This document shows positions 1-5,513 of a stretch of 7,850 nucleotides of DNA, piece after piece. This DNA comes from Actinomycetota bacterium (GTDB lineage: Bacteria; Acidobacteriota; Blastocatellia; Chloracidobacteriales; Chloracidobacteriaceae). The translations under genes were made by a program, and so were the position numbers. The DNA is taken from positions 1 to 7,850 of the forward strand of contig JAAFHI010000117.1 of the NCBI GenBank assembly GCA_013298335.1, read 5' to 3'. How positions within the stretch are numbered: the first letter of the stretch is position 1; every line of letters starts with the position of its first letter. Below the pieces are notes generated by a model. That model did not search any database. It worked only from the letters and a program-made list of their open reading frames with translations, and was not told the origin of the DNA.

Positions 1-549
1 CAGGCCCGGGACCCCCGGCGGCTCGCCAGCGTACTGACCACCGACCTGCTGGACCGCGAGGCTTCCGGCGAGCTTCCCTCGGAATTCCACAGCCTCAACG
101 CATTGCTCGAACATCAGGTCCGGTCGTCGTCGCTGCCGGGGCTGCTGCGCTACGCCGACCGAAATTCCATGACCCACGCGGTCGAGGTCAGACTTCCGTT
201 CCTGGATTACCGCCTCGTCGAGTTTCTGTTTTCCCTGCCGGAATCGCTGAAGGTGCGGTGCGCCGAGACGAAATACATCCTCCGCGAAGCCATGCGCGAC
301 ATTCTGCCGGAGTCGATCCGCACCCGCCGCGACAAGCTCGGCTTCACGGTCACGCCGAAGCAGGCCAACCGGTATCTGGAAGATCATTTCGAGGAACTGG
401 TCGCGAACCGGAACGAATGGGAAGCCCGCTGGTTCTCGGAAACCGACCTGCGGACGTTTCTGCGGGAGAGCGCCGGCAATCCGCTCCTGGACGGGATGGT
501 CTGGCAGATCGTGAGCGTCAAGCTCTGGGCAAGACGTTTTTGGGTGTGA
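1..549 (+). CDS. asnB: Asparagine synthase (glutamine-hydrolysing), C-terminal part, 5' truncated by window
   Basis: The frame is open from base 1 to the TGA at 547-549 (182 codons), so only the C-terminal end of the synthetase domain is present; full AsnB-type proteins are usually about 600 or more residues. Family signatures are clear: LLRYADRNSM, then EVRLPFLD, which match the LLR-x-(D/E)-DRNSM and E-x-R-x-PFLD motifs of the ATP-dependent amide-forming domain, and then KYILREAMRDILP and RRDKLGF. The family uses glutamine-derived ammonia and ATP to amidate a carboxylate, normally aspartate. Paralogues are common in polysaccharide loci, where some are proposed to convert uronic acids to uronamides, for example WbpS in Pseudomonas O-antigen clusters. 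The location next to uronic-acid-type genes makes that role plausible but unproven. The missing N-terminus means the glutaminase Cys2 cannot be checked. The TTG at 103 is internal and is not the real start. Confidence 0.93.
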   Translation, partial: QARDPRRLASVLTTDLLDREASGELPSEFHSLNALLEHQVRSSSLPGLLRYADRNSMTHAVEVRLPFLDYRLVEFLFSLPESLKVRCAETKYILREAMRDILPESIRTRRDKLGFTVTPKQANRYLEDHFEELVANRNEWEARWFSETDLRTFLRESAGNPLLDGMVWQIVSVKLWARRFWV

Positions 550-687
550 CACCCCGAATCGGTTGTGGTAGATAGAAGTCTTATTTTTTGTTGGAAACTA
601 TTCGTTCGTTGGACCTTATCGGCAGCCTCGGGACCCGTTTCCCGACTTCGGTTCGACGGCCACTTCGAATCGGAGTCGTTGATTTTT
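550..687 (+). promoter_or_regulatory. Intergenic leader with competing hairpins over the probable RBS
   Basis: This 138-base gap is less GC-rich than the genes and includes a T-run at 584-589. Two inverted repeats are visible. Hairpin A pairs TCGGGA (628-633) with TCCCGA (640-645). Hairpin B pairs 643-656 with 665-678 around an 8-base loop (657-664), giving 14 base pairs of which two are G-U. The two share bases 643-645, so they cannot both form in full. The only Shine-Dalgarno-like sequence for the downstream ATG at 688, GGAG at 672-675, lies in the 3' strand of hairpin B. I find no convincing -35/-10 pair; a TTGGAA at 591-596 has no good partner at the right spacing. The structures are read directly; a regulatory role is inference. 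Confidence 0.4.
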
Positions 688-1701
688 ATGTCCGTCCCAT
701 CCATCGCGGTCATCGGCTGCGGATACTGGGGAAAAAACCTGGTCCGTAACTTCCACGTCCTTGGCTCGCTGAAAACCGTTTGCGACGCCAGCCCCGAATC
801 GCGGGCCTTCGTCCAGGCCACCTACCCCGGCGTGACCGTCACCGACAGTTTTGAATCCGTGCTGGCCGATCCCGGCATCGACGGCGTGGTTCTTGCCACG
901 CCCGCCGCCCGCCACGCCGAAATGGCCGAGGCGGTCATGCGCGCGGGCAAGGACGTCTTCGTCGAAAAGCCGCTCGCGCTGCACTACCGGGAAGGCGAAA
1001 CGGTCGTCCGGACGGCGCGCGAGACGGGCCGCATCCTGATGGTCGGTCACCTGCTCGAATACCACCCGGCGATTTCGAAACTGCGCGAACTGGTCACCTC
1101 CGGCGCGCTCGGCGACGTCCGCTACGTCTATTCGAACCGCCTCAACCTTGGCCGCATCCGGCGCGAGGAAAACATTCTCTGGAGTTTCGCGCCCCACGAC
1201 GTGTTCTGCGCGCTCCGGCTGGTCGGCGACATGCCGCTGGTCGTGACCGCGACCGGCGGGGCCTATCTCCAGCCGAACATCGCCGACGTGACCGTCACCA
1301 ATTTTCTATTTGAAGGCGGCGTCCGGGCGCACATCTTCGTAAGCTGGCTCCATCCCTACAAGGAGCACCGGCTCGTCGTCATCGGTTCCGAAAAGATGGC
1401 CGTTTTCGATGACATCGCCGCCCAGAAACTCACCCTCTACGATCAGCGGGTCGACGTCGTCAACGGCGAACCCGTCATCCACAAGGGCCTGGCCCAGCCC
1501 ATCGACTACCCGGCGGTCGAACCGCTCGCCGAGGAATGTCGTCATTTTCTCGAATGCATCGAAACCCGCCAGCGCCCGCGGACCGACGGGGTCAACGCCC
1601 TCCAGGTTCTCTACGTGCTGCAAGCCTGCCACCGCTCGCTCCAGACCAACGGCGAACCGGTTCACCTCGGCATGCCGAGTTTCGAAGTTTCGAACGTTTA
1701 A
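688..1701 (+). CDS. Gfo/Idh/MocA family NAD(P)-dependent sugar dehydrogenase (WbpB/WlbA-like)
   Basis: A 337-residue protein of normal family size. The N-terminal Rossmann fold begins at once with AVIGCGYWG (G10-x-G12-x-x-G15). The family's EKP motif is at E93-K94-P95, with the lysine the usual catalytic/cofactor residue. H121 (GHLLEYHP) and H170-D171 (FAPHD) are in the C-terminal substrate domain. The segment NLGRIRREENILWSFAPHD is a familiar signature of the subgroup in polysaccharide clusters. By context the protein should oxidise C3 of a UDP-N-acetylhexosamine-derived uronic acid to a 3-keto sugar, the step done by WbpB/WlbA, which then receives nitrogen from the aminotransferase downstream. 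A longer frame opens at GTG 565, but its first 41 codons are unlike the family, so I choose ATG 688, with GGAG at 672-675. Alternative: a dehydrogenase for another 3-keto nucleotide sugar. Confidence 0.88.
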   Translation: MSVPSIAVIGCGYWGKNLVRNFHVLGSLKTVCDASPESRAFVQATYPGVTVTDSFESVLADPGIDGVVLATPAARHAEMAEAVMRAGKDVFVEKPLALHYREGETVVRTARETGRILMVGHLLEYHPAISKLRELVTSGALGDVRYVYSNRLNLGRIRREENILWSFAPHDVFCALRLVGDMPLVVTATGGAYLQPNIADVTVTNFLFEGGVRAHIFVSWLHPYKEHRLVVIGSEKMAVFDDIAAQKLTLYDQRVDVVNGEPVIHKGLAQPIDYPAVEPLAEECRHFLECIETRQRPRTDGVNALQVLYVLQACHRSLQTNGEPVHLGMPSFEVSNV

Positions 1702-1706
1702 GGGAG
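1701..1706 (+). promoter_or_regulatory. Ribosome binding site for the acetyltransferase
   Basis: AGGGAG starts on the last base of the preceding stop codon and lies 10 bases before ATG 1717. It supports this start and close coupling to the dehydrogenase. Confidence 0.7.
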
Positions 1707-1716
1707 CACTCATTCT

Positions 1717-2340
1717 ATGTCCGATACATTTTTTGCCCATGAATCCGCGTGGGTGGACCAGCCGTGCGAAATCGGCGCGGGAACGAAAATCTGGCATTTC
1801 TGCCACATTTCGGCCAATTCGAAACTCGGTCGCGGCTGCATCCTCGGCCAGAACGTCTTCGTCGCCAACGACGTCGTCATCGGCGACAACGTCAAGATTC
1901 AGAACAATGTCTCGGTCTACACCGGGGTCGAACTGGAAGACGACGTGTTCTGCGGGCCGTCCTGTGTGTTTACCAACGTCATCAACCCCCGGTCGCAGAT
2001 CAACCGCCGCAGCGAATACATGAAGACGCTCGTCCGGCGGGGCGCGACCCTCGGGGCCAACTCGACCATCGTCTGCGGCGCGACCGTCGGCCGCTATGCC
2101 TTCATCGCCGCCGGCGCGGTCGTCCGGGGCGACGTCCCCGACTACGCGCTGATGCTCGGCGTGCCCGCCCGGCGGGGCGGCTGGATGAGCCGTCACGGCC
2201 ACCGCCTGCCCGCGCCCGACGCTTCCGGGATCATGACCTGTCCGGAAAGCGGCTGGCGGTATCAGGAAACCGAACCGAACGTCCTCCGCTGCCTCGACTG
2301 GTCGGAAGACGAATCGCTGAAAAAAGGAGAACCCTCGTGA
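1717..2340 (+). CDS. wbpD: UDP-2-acetamido-3-amino-2,3-dideoxyglucuronate N-acetyltransferase (WbpD/WlbB-like)
   Basis: A 207-residue left-handed beta-helix acyltransferase. Hexapeptide repeats run through roughly residues 8-155, with typical turns such as [25 protein letters not shown] and [14 protein letters not shown]. The stretch [17 protein letters not shown], then [18 protein letters not shown] and [15 protein letters not shown], is characteristic of the WbpD/WlbB group, which transfers acetyl from acetyl-CoA to the 3-amino group of UDP-GlcNAc3NA in the cytoplasm. The C-terminal tail from about residue 166 carries CPESGWRYQ (C175) and a later C192. It resembles a degenerate zinc-ribbon-like extension with only one Cys in the first pair (S178 replaces the second). 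The gene sits between the dehydrogenase (15-base gap) and the aminotransferase (its TGA overlaps the next GTG), as expected for one pathway. Family assignment is strong; the exact sugar stereochemistry is inferred. Confidence 0.92.
   Translation: MSDTFFAHESAWVDQPCEIGAGTKIWHFCHISANSKLGRGCILGQNVFVANDVVIGDNVKIQNNVSVYTGVELEDDVFCGPSCVFTNVINPRSQINRRSEYMKTLVRRGATLGANSTIVCGATVGRYAFIAAGAVVRGDVPDYALMLGVPARRGGWMSRHGHRLPAPDASGIMTCPESGWRYQETEPNVLRCLDWSEDESLKKGEPS
2324..2329 (+). promoter_or_regulatory. Strong ribosome binding site fixing the GTG start of the aminotransferase
   Basis: AAGGAG within an A-rich run, 7 bases before GTG 2337. It decides the start, because the same frame is open back to 1749 and would otherwise add about 196 unrelated residues. 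Confidence 0.8.
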
Positions 2341-3524
2341 ACGCTGCTTCCCAAACCTCCGAAACGCCGGTCGTGACCGTGCCGTTGCTCGATCTGAAAG
2401 CCCAGTACGCCACCATCCGCACCGAAATCCGGGAAGCGGTCGACCGGGTGCTCGACAGCCAGAACTTCATCCTCGGCGGCGAGGTCGAAGGGCTCGAACG
2501 CGAAATCGCGGCCTATTCCGGCTGCGGCTTCGGCATCGGCGTGTCGTCCGGCACGGACGCCCTGCTCGTGACGCTCATGGCGCTCAAGGTCGGTCCCGGC
2601 GATGAAGTCATCACGACGCCCTACACGTTCTTCTCGACCGCGGGCTGCGTCGCCCGGCTCGGCGCGAAGACGGTGTTCGTCGACATCGAACCCGAAACCT
2701 TCAATATCGACGTGACGAAGCTCGAAGCCGCCATCACGCCGAACACGAAGGCGATCATCCCGGTCCACCTCTACGGCCAGATGGCCGACATGGACCCGAT
2801 CATGGAAATCGCCAACCGCCACGGCATCCCGGTCATCGAGGACGCCGCGCAGGCCATCGGGGCGGAATACAAGGGACGCCGCGCCGGTGCGATCGCGCAG
2901 TACGGCTACTTCAGCTTTTTCCCCTCGAAGAACCTCGGCGGCTTCGGCGACGGCGGCATGGTCACGACCGACACGGCAGAGCGCGCCGACGACATCAAGC
3001 TCTACCGCAACCACGGCTATCGCCCGAAATACTACAACCGCGTCGTCGGCGGAAATTTCCGGCTCGACGCGCTCCAGGCGGCGGTGCTGCGGGTGAAGCT
3101 CAACTACCTCGAAAGCTGGACCGCCGGCCGTCGCAGCAATGCCGACGCCTATCGCTCGCTGCTGGCCGAACGCGGGTTGACGGTGGCGACCATCGCCGAA
3201 CTGACGGATCGTCCGCGCGGCATTTTCCTGCCGGTCGAAGCCGAAGGAAACCGCCACATCTACAACCAGTTCGTCATTCGGACCGGCCAGCGCAACGAAT
3301 TGCAGGCGTTTCTCAAGGGCCGCAACATCGGAACCGAAATCTACTACCCGGTGTCGCTCCACCTTCAGGACTGCTTCACCGATCTGGGATACAAACGGGG
3401 CGATTTTCCGGTCAGCGAACAGGCGGCGGACCAGAGTCTCGCGCTGCCGATTTTCACCGAAATCTCGGATGAACAGCGGATGGCCGTGGTGGATGCCATC
3501 GCCGCCTTCGCCGCGGGGGCGTAA
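2337..3524 (+). CDS. wbpE: DegT/DnrJ/EryC1 (WbpE/WlbC-like) PLP-dependent sugar aminotransferase
   Basis: A 395-residue protein of usual family length, starting at GTG that overlaps the previous TGA (GTGA). It contains [14 protein letters not shown] near the N-terminus, [14 protein letters not shown] (PLP phosphate region), EDAAQAIGA with D169 as the expected PLP-ring partner, and the Schiff-base lysine K198 in [14 protein letters not shown]. The later motif [14 protein letters not shown] is typical of the sugar aminotransferases in this fold. The expected reaction is transfer of an amino group from glutamate to the 3-keto sugar made by the dehydrogenase upstream, giving the 3-amino sugar that the hexapeptide enzyme acetylates. 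No residue expected for catalysis is missing. It could act on another 3-keto sugar (the family also makes dTDP-Fuc3N/Qui3N precursors), but the adjacent WbpD-like gene favours the 2,3-diaminouronic acid route. Confidence 0.93.
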   Translation: MNAASQTSETPVVTVPLLDLKAQYATIRTEIREAVDRVLDSQNFILGGEVEGLEREIAAYSGCGFGIGVSSGTDALLVTLMALKVGPGDEVITTPYTFFSTAGCVARLGAKTVFVDIEPETFNIDVTKLEAAITPNTKAIIPVHLYGQMADMDPIMEIANRHGIPVIEDAAQAIGAEYKGRRAGAIAQYGYFSFFPSKNLGGFGDGGMVTTDTAERADDIKLYRNHGYRPKYYNRVVGGNFRLDALQAAVLRVKLNYLESWTAGRRSNADAYRSLLAERGLTVATIAELTDRPRGIFLPVEAEGNRHIYNQFVIRTGQRNELQAFLKGRNIGTEIYYPVSLHLQDCFTDLGYKRGDFPVSEQAADQSLALPIFTEISDEQRMAVVDAIAAFAAGA

Positions 3525-3531
3525 TCGTCGT

Positions 3532-4494
3532 ATGTCCGACCCCGTTCGACCCCGAATCACCCTCGGGATTACCGGATTTCGCGAAGGCGGTCTGCTGAAA
3601 GAGTGCCTCGAAAGCCTCTTTCGGCAGACCATCCACGACTGGAACGCCGTGGTCGTGCTCGATGGCGGGTACGATGAACCGACGCGGGCCGCGCTGGACG
3701 AGTTCGACGATCCACGGCTGAAGAAAATTCTGCTGACGGAAAACGTCGGGCCGTACGGCACGATGGGCCTCGCCATTCAGAACAGCGCCACCGATGCCTT
3801 CTACTTCCTCGGCGCGGACGACTTTCTGCCCGATTACGCCCTCGAGGAAGCCGCCGCCGCCTTCGATGACCCGGAAGTGGACTACTTCTGCGGTCAGGTG
3901 CGGCTGTTCTGGGCCGACGGGACCGAGAAAATCCTCGACACCTTCCCGCCCGACGCCGTGCGGCTGCTCCGCCACGGGCAGTTTCCCGGACTGGTCGCCT
4001 TCCGGAAGCGGATCTGGGAAGCCCTCGGCGGCTATCCGCCCGAACTGATTCGCGGCATGGGCGACCTCGACCTCATTCTCAGTCTGATCGAGGGCGGCTA
4101 CCGCTACCGGCTCTGCCACCGCATCGTTTACGAATACCGCCAGCGCCCGGCGTCGGTCAGCCGTTCCTATTCTCACGAGCTGGGATACAAGTGCGAGGTC
4201 ATCGTACGGCGTCATCCGTCGCTCTTTCAGGACGAGTCGCTGCGCCGGGAATATCTCTGTCGCGGCTACCTTTCCTCGGCCTGGAACTGCTATCGGAAGA
4301 ACATGATGGCCGAGGCCGCCGAGTACGCCCGGAAATACGCCGCGCTCGACGGGCGGCGCGCCGTTTCGCCGCTCCATCTCGCGGACCGGCTGCCGGCGGC
4401 GGCGGTTCGCGCGCTGGTCGGCCTGCGGGAATCCGCCGGGCGGCTCAAGCGTGCCCTGCGCCCCAACCCCGTCGGGGCGGCACCGGCCAACTGA
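3532..4494 (+). CDS. GT2-like (GT-A fold) glycosyltransferase
   Basis: A 320-residue protein without visible transmembrane segments. It opens with RITLGITGFREGGLLKECL and SLFRQTIHDWNAVVVLDGG, the GT-A nucleotide-binding start, with D44 in the usual acidic position. GADDFLPD supplies the DxD-like pair D96-D97, and RGMGDLDLILSLIEGGYRYRL (D178/D180) corresponds to the ED-x-D acceptor/base region of GT2 enzymes. It probably adds one sugar of the repeat unit on the inner face of the cytoplasmic membrane; donor and acceptor cannot be read from sequence. ATG 3532 follows the aminotransferase stop by 7 bases without a good Shine-Dalgarno sequence, so coupling by re-initiation is likely. The Arg/Ala-rich C-terminus (from about residue 280) is poorly conserved-looking. 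The gene ends 14 bases before the inverted-repeat element. Confidence 0.88.
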   Translation: MSDPVRPRITLGITGFREGGLLKECLESLFRQTIHDWNAVVVLDGGYDEPTRAALDEFDDPRLKKILLTENVGPYGTMGLAIQNSATDAFYFLGADDFLPDYALEEAAAAFDDPEVDYFCGQVRLFWADGTEKILDTFPPDAVRLLRHGQFPGLVAFRKRIWEALGGYPPELIRGMGDLDLILSLIEGGYRYRLCHRIVYEYRQRPASVSRSYSHELGYKCEVIVRRHPSLFQDESLRREYLCRGYLSSAWNCYRKNMMAEAAEYARKYAALDGRRAVSPLHLADRLPAAAVRALVGLRESAGRLKRALRPNPVGAAPAN

Positions 4495-4533
4495 ACGGCC
4501 CATTGGTTGCCCTGCCCTCAAGGACAGGGCTAT

Positions 4534-4566
4534 TTCCCTTCAAGCCCCGTGAACGGGGCTCGGGAA
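4534..4566 (+). other. Inner hairpin 1 of the nested repeat
   Basis: AGCCCCGT (4543-4550) pairs with ACGGGGCT (4553-4560). An outer extension TTCCC (4534-4538) pairs with GGGAA (4562-4566) across an internal loop. No T-run follows on either strand, so it is not itself a terminator. Confidence 0.6.
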
Positions 4567-4584
4567 TTGTAAAGACGGAATTTG

Positions 4585-4611
4585 AACCTCGTTCACGAGG
4601 TTTGTTTTTTT
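4585..4611 (+). terminator. Intrinsic (rho-independent) terminator inside the nested repeat
   Basis: Stem AACCTCG (4585-4591) with CGAGGTT (4596-4602), loop TTCA, followed by TG and seven T residues (4605-4611). The orientation suits the + strand and would end the transcript that carries the GT2 gene. On the other strand no T-run follows, so it is one-directional. The stem is only 7 bp, with 5 G-C pairs, so readthrough is possible. Confidence 0.7.
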
Positions 4612-4660
4612 GAATAGCCCTGTCCTTGAGGGCAGGGCGGCTGGTTGAACAGGTACCGGC

Positions 4661-4665
4661 AAGGA
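4661..4665 (+). promoter_or_regulatory. Ribosome binding site for the FkbM methyltransferase
   Basis: AAGGA, 11 bases before ATG 4677. It favours this start over TTG 4626, which lies within the repeat arm. Confidence 0.55.
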
Positions 4666-4676
4666 AAACGTTTCGG

Positions 4677-5513
4677 ATGAACCTCATCGAGAAAATCAAG
4701 TTTCTGACCGCGAACAACCCGCTCGGCGAGGGGAAGCGCGCCACGTTCGATTACGGCGTCATCCGTTACCTCGGCTATCGCCGGTCACGCTTCGGACTTC
4801 AGAAAATCGTCCGCAAGGTCGTCGGCGGATCGCGGTTCACCTTCCGGATGAAGGACGAACCGCACTACCTCGTCACCGGGCGTTACGGCAATTTCGGCGA
4901 CTACCTCGCGCTTGAAGAGTGCTGGGTGGAGGGGATCTACGATTTCGCCCGCGTCGGCCTCAAACCCGACCTGATTCTGGACCTCGGCGGCCACATCGGG
5001 ATGTTTTCGCTGCTCGCCAACCGCCATTTCCCGGACGTGAAGAAAATCTGCTTCGAGCCGGACCCGGAAAATCACGAACTGCTCCAGCGGAACCTGAAGG
5101 CCAACGGCGTGACCGCGACGGTTCACAACGTGGCGCTGTCGAACACGGTCGGCACGATGTTTCTCAACGGCTTCAACAGCGTCGGAAAATTCCTCGCCGA
5201 AACCGGCGATACCCCGGTAAAAGTCGAAAAAATCACCAATCTGGTGGATTTCACCGGCGTCGAGACGCTGTTGATGAAGTGCGACGTCGAGGGCGCGGAG
5301 TTCAAGATTCTCGAAGACTGCCTCGACCGGCTGCCGCGCAACACGTTCATGTTCATCGAAGTTCACGAAGGCGAAAGCGCGGTGTTCCGCCTCGATCATA
5401 TTCTCAAAGCCCATGGATTCCGGGTCGAGGCGACCCATCCGAAGGGGCTGGCGATTGACTGCGTGGCGGTGCGCGGGGATTTCGACCGGGCGGATCGGGG
5501 CCCGGCCCGGTGA
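4677..5513 (+). CDS. FkbM family SAM-dependent methyltransferase
   Basis: A 278-residue class I methyltransferase. The SAM-binding loop is LDLGGHIGMFSLLA (D102 to G108; the family norm is D-x-GAN-x-G), followed by CFEPDP with E127 placed to hold the SAM ribose, then NLKANGV, and the FkbM hallmark KCDVEGAEFKIL (D203-V-E-G-A-E208) with FIEVHEG on the next strand. FkbM-type enzymes O-methylate sugars or polyketides; in a polysaccharide cluster the likely substrate is a hydroxyl of a glycan residue. The N-terminal 80 or so residues contain no recognised domain. ATG 4677 is chosen because it follows an AAGGA and avoids reading through the repeat. It is the first gene after the terminator, so its transcription needs readthrough or a promoter in the 4495-4676 gap that I could not identify. 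Its last codon overlaps the next start. Confidence 0.9.
   Translation: MNLIEKIKFLTANNPLGEGKRATFDYGVIRYLGYRRSRFGLQKIVRKVVGGSRFTFRMKDEPHYLVTGRYGNFGDYLALEECWVEGIYDFARVGLKPDLILDLGGHIGMFSLLANRHFPDVKKICFEPDPENHELLQRNLKANGVTATVHNVALSNTVGTMFLNGFNSVGKFLAETGDTPVKVEKITNLVDFTGVETLLMKCDVEGAEFKILEDCLDRLPRNTFMFIEVHEGESAVFRLDHILKAHGFRVEATHPKGLAIDCVAVRGDFDRADRGPAR

Larger units (their letters stand above)
4509..4638. repeat. Nested inverted-repeat element (perfect 26-bp arms, two inner palindromes)
   Basis: Bases 4509-4534 and 4613-4638 are perfect inverted copies of 26 bp, enclosing 78 bases. Each arm is also an imperfect palindrome (GCCCTG…CAGGGC outer ends, 4509-4530 and 4617-4638). Inside lie two palindromes, 4543-4560 and 4585-4602, whose centres GTGAAC and GTTCAC are reverse complements and which match each other at 14 of 18 positions when one is inverted. 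The whole therefore folds as a long rod, a three-way junction or four successive hairpins. It occupies most of the 182-base gap 4495-4676. It resembles a MITE, a REPIN/BIME-type palindromic repeat or a structured RNA; no transposase is present and no second copy is in this window. Geometry is certain; identity is not. Confidence 0.85.

Noticed and set aside
535..561. Imperfect hairpin around the asparagine synthase stop codon (core GGGTG/CACCC, 542-554) as a terminator
   Set aside because: No T-run follows directly; the nearest one (584-589) is about 30 bases away, too far for an intrinsic terminator.
561..575. GTGGTAG (565-571) resembling the ops/JUMPstart element of RfaH-controlled polysaccharide operons
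   Set aside because: It matches the core GCGGTAG with one change but not the rest of the ops consensus, and it sits in the middle of the locus rather than near a promoter.
565..687. GTG 565 as start of the dehydrogenase
   Set aside because: The added 41 residues do not resemble the family, whose Rossmann strand normally starts within a few residues of the N-terminus, as it does from ATG 688.
1749..2336. Open frame extending the aminotransferase 196 codons upstream
   Set aside because: It is out of frame with the acetyltransferase gene there, has Arg-rich low-complexity translation, and the strong RBS at 2324-2329 with GTG 2337 matches the family N-terminus.
2262..3776. Long minus-strand open frame (504 codons) opposite the aminotransferase, plus similar long antisense frames at 1306-2202, 3454-4521, 5396-6649 and 6643-7761
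   Set aside because: They lie opposite genes with clear family motifs, are rich in Arg/Val/Asp/Gly of the kind produced by antisense reading of GC-rich codons, and have no recognisable domains.
4191..4613. Plus-strand frame running from inside the GT2 gene into the nested repeat (140 codons)
   Set aside because: It overlaps the GT2 gene out of frame, is Arg/Ala/Gly-rich and has no RBS or family resemblance.
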